Part shown: in pieces, positions 1-7,509 of the stretch
How positions within the stretch are numbered: position 1 is the stretch's first letter
How the letters are laid out: each line of letters begins with the position of its first letter
Made by a program: the position numbers and the translations under genes
The notes under the pieces: generated by a model
What the model was told of the DNA's origin: nothing
The model's input: the letters and a program-made list of their open reading frames with translations, nothing else
Database searches by the model: none
Assembly (NCBI RefSeq): GCF_001418475.1
Contig: NZ_LIQX01000142.1
Coordinates: forward strand, 1 to 39,953
Length of the DNA stretch: 39,953 nucleotides
From: Streptomyces ossamyceticus
GTDB taxonomy: Bacteria > Actinomycetota > Actinomycetes > Streptomycetales > Streptomycetaceae
Direction: 5' to 3'

Positions 1-138
1 GAACGGGCCCGCCGAGCCGCCGTGATGGTCACCGCCCCGGTCGGCCTGTGCTTCCTGCCCGCGTTCATCGCGGTGGGTGTCCTGCCGGTGGTGATCGGCC
101 TGGCGGACGGGCTGTTGGGAGGAGGTGGTGGGGGGTGA
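1..138 (+). CDS. TadC-like type II/IV pilus secretion membrane protein, C-terminal end
   Basis: Only the last 45 codons are in the window; the frame is open from base 1 to the TGA at 136-138. The tail has a basic start (ERARRAAVMV) and then a long hydrophobic segment with the CFLPAF pattern usual at the C-terminus of the T2SSF/TadC inner-membrane platform protein, ending in a run of glycines. TadC with TadB forms the membrane platform that drives Flp pilus assembly. The split prepilin and TadE-like genes in the same orientation support the assignment. It is host chromosome, outside the mobile element. Confidence 0.7.
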   Translation, partial: ERARRAAVMVTAPVGLCFLPAFIAVGVLPVVIGLADGLLGGGGGG

Positions 139-349
139 GGGCCGGGAGGAGGTGAGCGGGGCACCGACATCGGCGAGCGATTGACCGGCGGACGATGACC
201 GGCCACCGCCGGCTGATGACTGGAGAGCGACCGGCGGCCGGTATCCGGGGCGATCGGCAACTGATGACCGGCGATCAATGACCAGTGGCCCACGAACGGG
301 CTACGACGAAACCGAACGAGCAACGGAACAGAACCTCACGGGGGTTGAG
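139..349. repeat. Intergenic region with short degenerate GATGACCGGC repeats
   Basis: This 211-base host spacer between the TadC-like gene and the prepilin gene contains several loosely spaced copies of TGATGACCGGC or close variants (193-203, 214-223, 262-272, and a weaker copy near 277). No open frame with a ribosome binding site is seen. The repeats may be regulator binding sites for the pilin gene or simple local duplication; the sequence alone does not decide. Confidence 0.4.
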
Positions 350-454
350 ATGTACAAGGCAGTGCGGGATGCGGTGCGGGTCCGGCTGGTGGGCGCCCTG
401 ATGCTTCGGGTGCGAGCGGCACGGAGGGACGCCGGAATGGTGACGTCCGAGTAG
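350..454 (+). pseudogene. Flp-type prepilin (DUF4244-like) gene, 5' part, cut by the mobile element
   Basis: ATG at 350 opens a frame encoding a short basic leader followed by DAGMVTSE and an immediate TAG at 452-454. Flp prepilins are cleaved after Gly and carry Glu and Tyr at mature positions 5 and 6; here the gene is broken exactly between those codons. The missing remainder (YAVGIIAAV...) lies at 39474-39596 on the other side of the element. Joining both halves at GAGTA restores an uninterrupted small pilin of about 75 residues. The left piece alone lacks the whole hydrophobic assembly segment, so it cannot make pilin. Confidence 0.85.
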
Positions 455-475
455 TCAAATGTATGGCTATGCACC
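430..475. other. attL of the serine-integrase element
   Basis: The junction between pilin coding sequence and element DNA lies at CGAGTA (448-453). To the left is host sequence (GGTGACGTC); to the right is element sequence GTCAAATGTATGGCTATGC. The same CGAGTA occurs at 39470-39475, where pilin coding sequence resumes. The right half-arm GTCAAAT is the exact reverse complement of ATTTGAC that ends the element at 39464-39470. Confidence 0.85.
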
Positions 476-675
476 CATCCCGACAGGGGTCAGTCTACCG
501 GCTGAGTGGCCCCGTGGGCAGTCCTGCGGAGCGGACAAACGTGCAGGTCAGAGCGGCTGTGGTGAGTGTCTCGGGTGCCGTTCTGGGGTGCTGCTGCGCC
601 GACCAGCGACGACCGTCCGGAGGGTGTCAATCCGGCCTTGATTGTGACCATCCAAAGGGCAAGATCGTCAGTAAG

Positions 676-708
676 AAGCGCCCGGCCCTGGGGGAGGGGC
701 AGGCGCTT
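676..708 (-). terminator. Hairpin terminator of the leftward operon
   Basis: AAGCGCC at 676-682 and GGCGCTT at 702-708 pair, with a second inner GC-rich stem. The hairpin lies 18 bases beyond the stop of the small membrane protein gene (727-906) and is followed by a short U-rich stretch on the minus strand. It probably closes the XRE/cyclo-ligase/membrane-protein transcript. The remaining DNA between attL and this hairpin (about 455-675) shows no convincing gene. Confidence 0.6.
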
Positions 709-726
709 TGATCGAGGGAATCAAGC

Positions 727-906
727 TCAGCAGGGCTCGGTACCTCCACGCACCTGAGCTTCACAGGGTGGTGCTTCTCGCTGAGTGGACCCTTGCTCGC
801 GCTCGGAACATCCCCAGAAGAGCCCGATGGCACCAAGGATGATTACCCAGCTCCATATGACCGGCCTCTTCCCGGATGGTCGGTAGACACCGTCGCTGTC
901 GCTCAC
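727..906 (-). CDS. Small membrane protein, hypothetical
   Basis: A GTG start at 906 gives a 59-residue product with a polar N-terminus, one hydrophobic segment (VIWSWVIILGAIGLFWGC, about residues 16-33) and a charged tail. A GGGAGG sequence lies about 14 bases upstream, which is rather far. It follows the cyclo-ligase-like gene by 43 bases on the same strand and precedes a terminator, so it is probably the last gene of that operon. The cysteine after the hydrophobic stretch could be a lipobox, but a plain membrane anchor is equally likely. No family is recognised. Confidence 0.5.
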   Translation of the reverse strand: MSDSDGVYRPSGKRPVIWSWVIILGAIGLFWGCSEREQGSTQREAPPCEAQVRGGTEPC

Positions 907-949
907 GTTCTTGTTGCTTTCCTCCCGTCGGGACGTTCGCTTTACGGTG

Positions 950-1666
950 CTACGCCTGGTAGCGCGCAGCCAGCACAGGGATTGCGGCAATCTTCTCGGC
1001 AGTGAGGTCGTTCCACACAAGCCCCGACGGTCGCCGCCGGTTAGGGCAGGGGATCACCGCATCGGGCGTGACGATGTAGTCCACAGAGAAATCGTGCTCG
1101 GTCTCGGGGATGTCGTCCTCGACGACCTGGAGCTGATGAACCGGCGCGACGATCACCGTCTGATCCGTGACGAGGCCCGCCTCGATCAACAGCGCGACCT
1201 CAAGGTCGGAGTACCCGGCACCCTTGCCGATGCGCGCCCCGGATCGGTTCACGGCGACACTGCCACACACCACGACGTCGATAGGTTCCATCGACTCTGG
1301 CGCAAGCCGGCGGGCGACTTGAGCCGCACCCTTCTTCTCGGCAGCTTCCTCCGGTGGAAGCCCGAGGTTCCTGGGGTCGAGCAGATAGAACGGTTCGAGG
1401 CTGGCCATACGCGGGACGGCCATGTAGACGCGCTTGCCATCCTTGAGTGCGCGCACCCTGACGGCGAGCTGCGCCCAGTCCGGGTTGGCCTTCACGGTGG
1501 TGGCACGCTGCCAGAAGTCCTGACCGGCCAGCATCTCGGCAGTGTCTTCGGTGCCGTAGAAGCCAGGAATCTTGCCGTACGAATCGGCGGGTGCACCGCC
1601 GCCGTCGATGAGGCGACGCCACACCTTCTCGCGCAGCTCCTGCTTGGCCTGGTCGATGTCGTTCAC
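950..1666 (-). CDS. 5-formyltetrahydrofolate cyclo-ligase-like protein (MTHFS family)
   Basis: The 238-residue protein has the family features: an N-terminal helical region with a basic ELREKVWRRL segment, a central VYMAVPRMA strand, and the substrate/ATP-binding GARIGKGAGYSDLE motif near two thirds of the length, followed by HDFSVDYIVTPDAVI. The wording of the glycine motif resembles the MTHFSD-like branch more than classical YgfA, so the true substrate may not be 5-formyl-THF. The family reaction is ATP-dependent conversion of 5-formyl-THF to 5,10-methenyl-THF in the cytosol. The GTG at 1666 is preferred because a GGCGGGG sits just upstream; the upstream XRE gene stops 17 bases earlier, indicating co-transcription. 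One-carbon supply beside a divergent radical SAM/methyltransferase operon is suggestive but unproven. Confidence 0.8.
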   Translation of the reverse strand: MNDIDQAKQELREKVWRRLIDGGGAPADSYGKIPGFYGTEDTAEMLAGQDFWQRATTVKANPDWAQLAVRVRALKDGKRVYMAVPRMASLEPFYLLDPRNLGLPPEEAAEKKGAAQVARRLAPESMEPIDVVVCGSVAVNRSGARIGKGAGYSDLEVALLIEAGLVTDQTVIVAPVHQLQVVEDDIPETEHDFSVDYIVTPDAVIPCPNRRRPSGLVWNDLTAEKIAAIPVLAARYQA

Positions 1667-1683
1667 GCACACCCCGCCCGTAC

Positions 1684-2850
1684 TCAGATCGCTGCCATCA
1701 GGGCCAGCAGCCGATCGTTGATCTCCTGTGCCCATGGTTCCTGTCGCCACGGTCGCAGCTCCCGACCAGCGGCAAACGCCAGATTAAGACCGCCGCCCCC
1801 GCGCGTCAGCTCCACGGCATCAATCGTCCGGTGCATCGCCGAAGCTGCTTCGTCGAGCTTCCGTTGCCGGATGAGTGCCAAGGTCAGGTTGCCGAGCGCG
1901 ATGGCCTGAGATTTTTTCTTGGCTGCCAGTGCCCGCGTGGTCATACGGAGGATGGGTTCGGCACGTTCAGGCAGGCCGAGGAATAGGTAACAGGAGCCCG
2001 CCAGTCGGTTGTACTCGTTCACCGTGTAGAACGGCGCGGCAACGTCGTCCGGGTGGACGCGGTCGAACTGATCCTCCGCCTTCTTCAGCGCCGCTTCGCA
2101 CTCGGTGGTCGCGCCCGTCATCGCGTGCCCTTCGGCGACGTGAAGCAGGGATAGTCCAGTCAGCGACGGACTGACAAGCTTGGAGGCTTCGGCTGCCTGC
2201 TCAGCGAGCGTCACCCCTCGCGTCGGGTTCTTCTCGCCGTAGAGCGCCACGTAAGCCATCCGCAGCGTGGCGTACGACTCGGTAGATGGATCACGGGCAT
2301 GGCGGGCAGCGTCGACCGCTTCTTGGAAGTACCCGAGCGGTGCATGGTGGTCCCGACGCTGACTGACGTCCCAGACCAGTTGTCCCATGAACGTCGCTGA
2401 ATCGGCCTCGACTTCGTACAGCGCCCGGCGCACGCGCGGGTTCGCGGCGTTCTCCCGGAGGAACTTCACCTGGCCGTGCAGTTGTCCAGCTCGACCAAGC
2501 AGCGCCGTCGAGGCTTCTTTGTCGTACGACTCATCCAGCTGCCGCAGCCGCTCATGGAGGTAGGCAACCACCATCAGGTCGGCGGACGCTGGGTTTTCCA
2601 GGGCATACGACATTCGGTCACTGGGGCGCGTGTCCGTGACGGTCACGTCGTCCAGGAGCCCTTGAAGTTCCTCGACTGAGACCCGGAGGGCACTCGCCAG
2701 TTTTGGCCGCAACCATGCTTGTGGTTCGGTTTCGGCGCTCTCCCAGCGACCTACCGTAGAACGCTCGACGCCGAGATACCCGGCAAGCCCCTCCTGGGTG
2801 AAGCCTGCCGCTTTGCGACGCCTGGCGAGGCGTATGCGCTTCGCTGCCAT
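1684..2850 (-). CDS. XRE-family transcriptional regulator with C-terminal TPR-like region
   Basis: The 388-residue product begins with a typical helix-turn-helix (FTQEGLAGYLGVERSTVGRW, about residues 17-36). A long helical region with repeated alanine/leucine patterns follows, typical of TPR repeats in large actinobacterial XRE regulators. ATG at 2850 has a GGAGGG upstream with good spacing. It heads the leftward operon and is divergent from the rightward operon starting at 3070, with about 220 bases between them, so it probably controls one or both promoters. Such proteins often sense a peptide or small ligand through the TPR part; the ligand here is unknown. Confidence 0.8.
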   Translation of the reverse strand: MAAKRIRLARRRKAAGFTQEGLAGYLGVERSTVGRWESAETEPQAWLRPKLASALRVSVEELQGLLDDVTVTDTRPSDRMSYALENPASADLMVVAYLHERLRQLDESYDKEASTALLGRAGQLHGQVKFLRENAANPRVRRALYEVEADSATFMGQLVWDVSQRRDHHAPLGYFQEAVDAARHARDPSTESYATLRMAYVALYGEKNPTRGVTLAEQAAEASKLVSPSLTGLSLLHVAEGHAMTGATTECEAALKKAEDQFDRVHPDDVAAPFYTVNEYNRLAGSCYLFLGLPERAEPILRMTTRALAAKKKSQAIALGNLTLALIRQRKLDEAASAMHRTIDAVELTRGGGGLNLAFAAGRELRPWRQEPWAQEINDRLLALMAAI

Positions 2851-3069
2851 CGCCCATCCCTCCGGGTGTACGAGGCGGGTTATCACCATAGTCACGTTGA
2901 CCGCAGCCGTGCAGGCCAGACCGAAGAGTGCAACGCGGATGCGTCATTGATGCGGCACCTTTGCTGTGGCGTCCTTGCAGGTCAAACCGCTTGTCTGGCA
3001 CGCAGGTTGGCGAGCGGTTGAGGACGGTGCCACCGCTCGCCAGCCGTTCCAGTCCGCCAGGAGGAACGG

Positions 3070-3399
3070 ATGCCACCAGCCATGTTCGGCTACATGCGGC
3101 TCACCGCAGGCGAAGACAGCAGCGACGAAATCCAGACCATCCAAACGGAGTTGGCAACTCACGCCACCCGCGAAGGCTTCTCCTTGGAGCGCGTGTTCAT
3201 CGAACGCCTCGGTTCTGACGACGAGTCGGCGTTCTTCACGCTTGTCGACACCCTCAAGACCAGCGAGATCAAACACGTCATCGTGCCGTCGCTGTGGCAC
3301 TTCGCCCGGTTGCCCGGACTGCAAGCGGCCATGCGTGACCACATCGAGCGTGAAATCGGCGCGCGTCTCTACATCGTGCAAGGGGTGAGGACGCGGTGA
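3070..3399 (+). CDS. Resolvase-fold protein without catalytic serine (pseudo-resolvase 1)
   Basis: The 109-residue protein follows the outline of a serine recombinase N-terminal domain: a first strand GYMRL, a helix with TIQTELATHATREGF, a strand RVFIER, a helix FFTLVDTLKT, then EIKHVIVPSLWHFAR and a final RLYIV strand. In active enzymes the first strand reads YxRVS with the nucleophilic serine; here the position is Thr (YMRLT). There is no DNA-binding C-terminal domain. AGGAGG lies 5 bases before ATG 3070. It is the first gene of the rightward operon and overlaps the next gene by GTGA. A recombination role is unlikely; a structural or signalling role is possible. Confidence 0.6.
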   Translation: MPPAMFGYMRLTAGEDSSDEIQTIQTELATHATREGFSLERVFIERLGSDDESAFFTLVDTLKTSEIKHVIVPSLWHFARLPGLQAAMRDHIEREIGARLYIVQGVRTR

Positions 3400-3770
3400 C
3401 CACGCCCGCTCCGCTGTGCGTCGGATATCTCAGACGGCTCCCCGGTACCGATCCCAAAGAAGAACCGCGCCTCATAGCGGAGTTGTGCGCTTTCGCAGAA
3501 CGCGAGGGCTTCACCCCCGAGCTGGTGTTCGTGGAGCGCCACTGGTCACGGACGCTCGCCCTGCACGCGCTAACCGCCTACTGCACGCAGCGAGGCATCC
3601 GGAACGTGATCGTGCCGACGAGTGCGCACCTGAACCAGCTGTTGCCGCTCGCGGACATCTCGAAGGAAGAGCTTGCGAAGGACATCGGCGGTCAGGTCTG
3701 GATCGTCGCCCCCGAAGAAGAGGAGCAGGCGTGCCCGTCCCGAAATGTGAGGAACGGCGGGAGCACATGA
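3396..3770 (+). CDS. Resolvase-fold protein without catalytic serine (pseudo-resolvase 2)
   Basis: The 124-residue product has the same plan as its neighbour: VGYLRRLPG at the start, LIAELCAFAEREGF, LVFVERHW, IRNVIVPTSAHLNQL and a closing QVWIV strand. The catalytic serine position is Leu (YLRRL). GTG 3396 overlaps the stop of the preceding gene and the last codons overlap the ATPase gene by ATGA, so translation is probably coupled. The protein ends without a DNA-binding domain. Paralogy to 3070-3399 and 4403-4738 is judged from the shared strand/helix pattern and VIVPS/T motif. Confidence 0.6.
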   Translation: MTTPAPLCVGYLRRLPGTDPKEEPRLIAELCAFAEREGFTPELVFVERHWSRTLALHALTAYCTQRGIRNVIVPTSAHLNQLLPLADISKEELAKDIGGQVWIVAPEEEEQACPSRNVRNGGST

Positions 3771-4354
3771 CCGCCACGCCTTCTGTCGCAAGGACGTTTC
3801 ACTTGTCCCGCCTCCACTTGGCCGCCGTTCCCGCTGCTGTGTCGGTGTCGCGAGCGTTCGTCCGGCAGGTGCTCACGCACTGGAAGCTGGAAGACCATGC
3901 CGCCGACGTTGCCCTGATGACCTCCGAACTCGTCAGCAACGCAGTTAAGGAAACCGGCTTCGGTGACCGACAACCGAAGCCGTGGGAAGTCACCGCCCGG
4001 CACGTCATCGCCTTGCAGCTCCGCGTTCTCGACGGGTCGCTGTTCATCGAGGTGTGGGACCGCAGCGTGCAGGTTCCGGTGAAACAAACGGTCACTGACG
4101 AGACGGAGGGTGGGCGCGGACTTCACCTCGTCGAAGCTCTCGCGAAGGACTGGGGTATCTACCGACCGCCGGCCGGGGGCAAGATCGTGTGGGCGAGGGT
4201 TCTGCTGACTTTGCCGCCGCGTCCCGACCTGGATGGTTCGACGCTTCACCTGCGCGTGCCCGACGAGGCCGCCCCGCGTTCCGGTGCGGTGAAAGACCAA
4301 GCGTCCACCGGCCTCATGCAGCGCGTTCTTGATGGCCTCCATCGCCTCCTCTAA
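3767..4354 (+). CDS. ATP-binding protein, histidine-kinase-type ATPase (anti-sigma RsbW-like)
   Basis: ATG at 3767 overlaps the previous stop. The 195-residue protein has the GHKL ATPase signature: N-box ALMTSELVSNAVKE (about residues 49-62), a degenerate G1 box around EVWDRS, and a G2 box GGRGLHLVEALAKDWG. This is the Streptomyces RsbW/SpoIIAB-like single-domain group, which usually binds and phosphorylates an anti-anti-sigma factor or sequesters a sigma factor. No sigma factor gene is adjacent. The position between pseudo-resolvases suggests that it works with this operon. The C-terminal tail of about 45 residues is unassigned. Confidence 0.8.
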   Translation: MTATPSVARTFHLSRLHLAAVPAAVSVSRAFVRQVLTHWKLEDHAADVALMTSELVSNAVKETGFGDRQPKPWEVTARHVIALQLRVLDGSLFIEVWDRSVQVPVKQTVTDETEGGRGLHLVEALAKDWGIYRPPAGGKIVWARVLLTLPPRPDLDGSTLHLRVPDEAAPRSGAVKDQASTGLMQRVLDGLHRLL

Positions 4355-4402
4355 TCCCCCCCACACCGCTCCGCGCGACACCCTCCCCAAGCAGGTGACC
4401 CC

Positions 4403-4738
4403 GTGAAGGAAAAGCCCATCGCGTACGGCTACATGCGCGTTCGCAAGGAAGCCAGCGACCAAGAACTCAAGCTGATCGACGACCAGTTGCACGCTTATGC
4501 GCAGGCGCACAACCTGTGGATGACGTACACCTACTACGAGTGGGGGCCGGGCATTTCGCCGCACCTCTTGGTGCGTCGACTCATCCGCGACGACGTACGC
4601 CATGTGATCGTGCCGTCCCTCGTGCAGATCACGGAGCATCCCCTGATGCAGTTCATCGTGTCCGAGTCCGTCACCTTGGACGCCGGGGCGCTGCTGTACG
4701 AAGCCAGCGGCCTTTACGGACGGGCCAGCGTCTCGTGA
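4403..4738 (+). CDS. Resolvase-fold protein without catalytic serine (pseudo-resolvase 3)
   Basis: The 111-residue product again starts with a resolvase-like strand (YGYMRVRKE), a helix LKLIDDQLHAYAQAHNL, and the VRHVIVPSLVQI strand shared with the other two. The serine position is Arg (YMRVR), the least conservative of the three. GTG at 4403 has AGGTG upstream. It follows the ATPase gene by 48 bases and overlaps the zinc-ribbon gene by GTGA. It lacks any DNA-binding extension. Confidence 0.6.
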   Translation: MKEKPIAYGYMRVRKEASDQELKLIDDQLHAYAQAHNLWMTYTYYEWGPGISPHLLVRRLIRDDVRHVIVPSLVQITEHPLMQFIVSESVTLDAGALLYEASGLYGRASVS

Positions 4739-5046
4739 AGCCGACGTATATATGGGCGCTCTTCGACTGGTACCAGGGGACGTGCTTCCGCTGCGAAGCC
4801 GTGGCCGTTCCCGTCGCGCACGTTGGAGATATCACGGTCAAGGACAAGGCGCTGCCGCTGTTCGCCTGTCATCACTGCATCTTCCGTATGCAGCAGTCGC
4901 ATTGGTTCCGGACGACCACGCGGGCGTGGCCGCTTCGTCGGTTGCAGCTTCCTGGCCCCCGTGAACCCCGGGCATCCCGCCCGCAACTTCGCCGCTGGTT
5001 GCGGTATCGGAGGAGGCCCACGGGCAAGCACCGCGACGCCCGTTGA
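4735..5046 (+). CDS. Small zinc-ribbon-like protein, hypothetical
   Basis: GTG at 4735 overlaps the preceding stop and opens a 103-residue frame. Two CxxC pairs, CFRC near residue 15 and CHHC near residue 43, would bind one zinc. The C-terminal half is very rich in Arg and Pro (RRLQLPGPREPRASRP), suggesting nucleic acid or protein contact, or simply low constraint. No function is recognised. A spacer of about 100 bases separates it from the ATP-grasp-like gene. Confidence 0.55.
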   Translation: MKPTYIWALFDWYQGTCFRCEAVAVPVAHVGDITVKDKALPLFACHHCIFRMQQSHWFRTTTRAWPLRRLQLPGPREPRASRPQLRRWLRYRRRPTGKHRDAR

Positions 5047-5150
5047 TGAGCGCGATTCGGACAACTTTCTAGTGCCTATACGAATACTTGCATACTCCGC
5101 ATACTTGGTCCGTCCTTGACCTTTCGCCATGAGCTGACCTTGGGGGACAA

Positions 5151-6299
5151 GTGAACTCAGGTGCGCACGAGGTAGAGAAAATCGGCTTAGACACGGCTGC
5201 TCGGTATCTGGAGCACGCGGGTATTACGGAAGCCCCCTTGATCGACCTGTACTGGCGTCAAGGGGGCTCCTGCTTGGGGCTGGCCATCTTGAAGCGCGTC
5301 GCCGACCGCTTCACCCTGGTCGTTCCCGACGACCTGATCCTGAGTCTGGAAGATGCCGCGAGGATCGGCGCAGATCGGCTCGTTGAGTCGCTGCCTTCTA
5401 CGCTGCGGGCCGGCTTCGCCTTGAAGTACTCCGGTCACCAGGAAAGTTTCTCGCCCGGTTGTACCCGTGGACGTCACTCCTCGCGCCGTCGCTTCTGGGA
5501 TGGCGCGGATCTCGACCAGGCGCGCACACTGGTCGCCGAAGCGATCATCAACGCACCACCCGGGACGCAGACCGTCGTGTTCCAGCAGTACGTCAAGGCA
5601 GAAGGGCTGTCGGGCGTCTTCTACGCCTACGGCTACCAGGGGCGCGTGCTGGTGGAGGCCGTCAGTCGAGGGCGACGGACGTTCACGGAAATCCGGGACG
5701 GTCATGTCGTCGACTACGCCACGGTGGCCGGGGCGCACATCCGATCCGGCAGCGTCCTCGAAGCGGACCCGCTTCAGCTGTACCGCGCGATTAGCGGACT
5801 ACGCGACGCCGTCGGGTTCGACCTCGACATGGAAGGCTTCGCGTCTCCAAACGGGGTCATCGCGGTGCAGCTCCGACCGATCCCAGAAGACATGCCGCGC
5901 GTGCTGCACCCGGCGCATCTTCCGAGCGCTCGGGATGACTGGCACCGCACTCCGTGGATCTGGGGTTCATGGCAAGGCGGCCCCAGCGCTGTGGACGAGG
6001 ACGTTCCGGGACGCCCCGCCGTCATGGTGAAGCGGACAACGTCGCTTGCCGACTGCCCAGACATCCTGCGGCGGCTCCATCGAGGCGACCGCACCTTGGT
6101 GGTCGATCTCCTCGACGGCTTCCGTCTGAGTCATGACCCCCGGCATCTCCCCGAGGTCATCCCGCACCGTAGCGCCTTCGCCTACATCTCTGTGGCGGGT
6201 AGTTCACTCGCCGCGCTTCGTCCTGGTGAAACCGTCGAAGCCTTTGTCGACGGCAACACCGGCTTGATCCGACGCACCACCGCCGAGGCACTCACCTGA
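5151..6299 (+). CDS. PEP-synthase/PPDK-like ATP-grasp domain protein
   Basis: The 382-residue protein resembles the N-terminal nucleotide-binding domain of PEP synthase and pyruvate phosphate dikinase: TVVFQQYVKAEGLSGVFY in the middle, a GHVVDYATV stretch, and the closing DMEGFASPNGVIAVQLRPIP, which matches the family ending where a catalytic strand reads LLQxRPI. It lacks the swivelling histidine domain and the PEP-binding TIM barrel, so it is not a complete PEP synthase. A role in phosphorylating or ligating a small substrate is plausible. GTG 5151 follows GGGGGACA. It lies 10 bases before the radical SAM gene, so the two are co-transcribed. Similarity is motif-level only. Confidence 0.55.
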   Translation: MNSGAHEVEKIGLDTAARYLEHAGITEAPLIDLYWRQGGSCLGLAILKRVADRFTLVVPDDLILSLEDAARIGADRLVESLPSTLRAGFALKYSGHQESFSPGCTRGRHSSRRRFWDGADLDQARTLVAEAIINAPPGTQTVVFQQYVKAEGLSGVFYAYGYQGRVLVEAVSRGRRTFTEIRDGHVVDYATVAGAHIRSGSVLEADPLQLYRAISGLRDAVGFDLDMEGFASPNGVIAVQLRPIPEDMPRVLHPAHLPSARDDWHRTPWIWGSWQGGPSAVDEDVPGRPAVMVKRTTSLADCPDILRRLHRGDRTLVVDLLDGFRLSHDPRHLPEVIPHRSAFAYISVAGSSLAALRPGETVEAFVDGNTGLIRRTTAEALT

Positions 6300-6309
6300 A
6301 AGGTCACCC

Positions 6310-7506
6310 ATGTCATCCACGACTGCCGGCATACCCGTTACGCGGTTCGACTTCCTCGCCCGCGACGAGGGCAGAGAATGGTTGCTCTTCGACACCGTGC
6401 GGCACTCGGTTGATCCCGTCACCGAGGAGCACGTCACCAAGCTGGAAGCGTCCGGCAAGGTAGTCCGACGCATCCAGCGGCCACAGCTCGCAGGAGCGTT
6501 ATCCGCTCCACTCAAGCTGTTCGTCAGCGTCTCGAACCGCTGCAACCTGACGTGCCTGCACTGCATGTCGGACTCATCACCAGCCGGACGAACAGAGCCG
6601 ACCACTGACGAGCTGCTGACACTCATCCGTGAAGCCGGGGAACTTGGCGTCTTCCTGATCGTCGTTGGTGGCGGCGAACCCCTGATGCGGCACGACATCT
6701 GGAAACTCGTCGGTGCCATGCGCGACGAGGGCATGGGTGTATCGCTCACGACCAACGGCACGATCGTGCGGGAACGTGATCTCCGGGGCTTCAAGCGCCA
6801 CGACGTCCGTGTGAACGTCAGCCTCGACGGAGCCGAGCAGAACCACGACCGCATCCGGGGGCAACAGGGCGCATTCCAGCGGACCATGCGCGGCATCCGC
6901 ACCATGTTGGATGCGGGGATCACACCGACGATCCGCTTCACCCTGATGAACTCGAACCTGTGCGACGTCGACGCGGTGCTTGATCTGTGCACCGAGCTGG
7001 GTGTCCCGGTAAAGGCTCGCCGCGCCAAACCGTCGGGCAGGGTCATCGGGACGACGGACATCATCACCGAGGGGACGCCCGAGTACTTCGACGCTGTGGT
7101 CAAGCTGAACAACGCCGCTCACTGCGGCGTCGAAGACCTCATGAACGTGGAGGCCGGAGCCAAGGAACCGCTGCTGCTGTCGGAGAACGACTGCGGCGCC
7201 GGTACGCGGATCATGTTCGTGGACGAAGACGGCACCGTGTCACCGTGCACGTTCCTTGGCCGAGGATTCGAGGCGGGGCGCTGGACACCGGGAAGTCTCG
7301 GCGACTTCTGGCGAAGCGCCCCCGCCTTCGAGCAGATGCGGAACCTCCCCGAGAATAAGACGTGTGGGTCGTGCTCTCGTCACACCACCTGTCACGCCGA
7401 ATGTCCGGCGATGCGGTTGCACATCAACGGGTCGCTAGATGGCGACGACCCGGGGTGCATCAAGCCGTTGCTTGTCCAGCTCGGTCCTACGCGCCGGAAG
7501 GGGTGA
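6310..7506 (+). CDS. Radical SAM enzyme with SPASM-type C-terminal domain
   Basis: The 398-residue protein has the radical SAM [4Fe-4S] motif CxxxCxxC at Cys78, Cys82 and Cys85, then the GGEPL glycine motif and VSLDGAEQNHDRIRG, typical of the PqqE/AlbA group. The C-terminus has a cysteine cluster (CGAG, SPCTF, CGSC, CHAEC and a final PGC), as in SPASM domains that hold auxiliary clusters. Such enzymes usually modify ribosomal peptides or other peptide-like substrates. The first 65 residues form an extra domain containing FDTVRHSVDPVTEE, possibly a built-in recognition domain. No precursor peptide gene was identified nearby. The methyltransferase gene follows after 3 bases. Confidence 0.85.
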   Translation: MSSTTAGIPVTRFDFLARDEGREWLLFDTVRHSVDPVTEEHVTKLEASGKVVRRIQRPQLAGALSAPLKLFVSVSNRCNLTCLHCMSDSSPAGRTEPTTDELLTLIREAGELGVFLIVVGGGEPLMRHDIWKLVGAMRDEGMGVSLTTNGTIVRERDLRGFKRHDVRVNVSLDGAEQNHDRIRGQQGAFQRTMRGIRTMLDAGITPTIRFTLMNSNLCDVDAVLDLCTELGVPVKARRAKPSGRVIGTTDIITEGTPEYFDAVVKLNNAAHCGVEDLMNVEAGAKEPLLLSENDCGAGTRIMFVDEDGTVSPCTFLGRGFEAGRWTPGSLGDFWRSAPAFEQMRNLPENKTCGSCSRHTTCHAECPAMRLHINGSLDGDDPGCIKPLLVQLGPTRRKG

Positions 7507-7509
7507 CGG

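Noticed and set aside
463..711. Small gene just inside attL
   Set aside because: The frame lacks a ribosome binding site, overlaps a terminator hairpin and has an arbitrary Arg/Gly/Ser-rich composition.
3692..4639. Long minus-strand frame opposite the ATPase gene
   Set aside because: It is antisense to clear GHKL motifs and has no ribosome binding site; long antisense frames are expected in GC-rich DNA.
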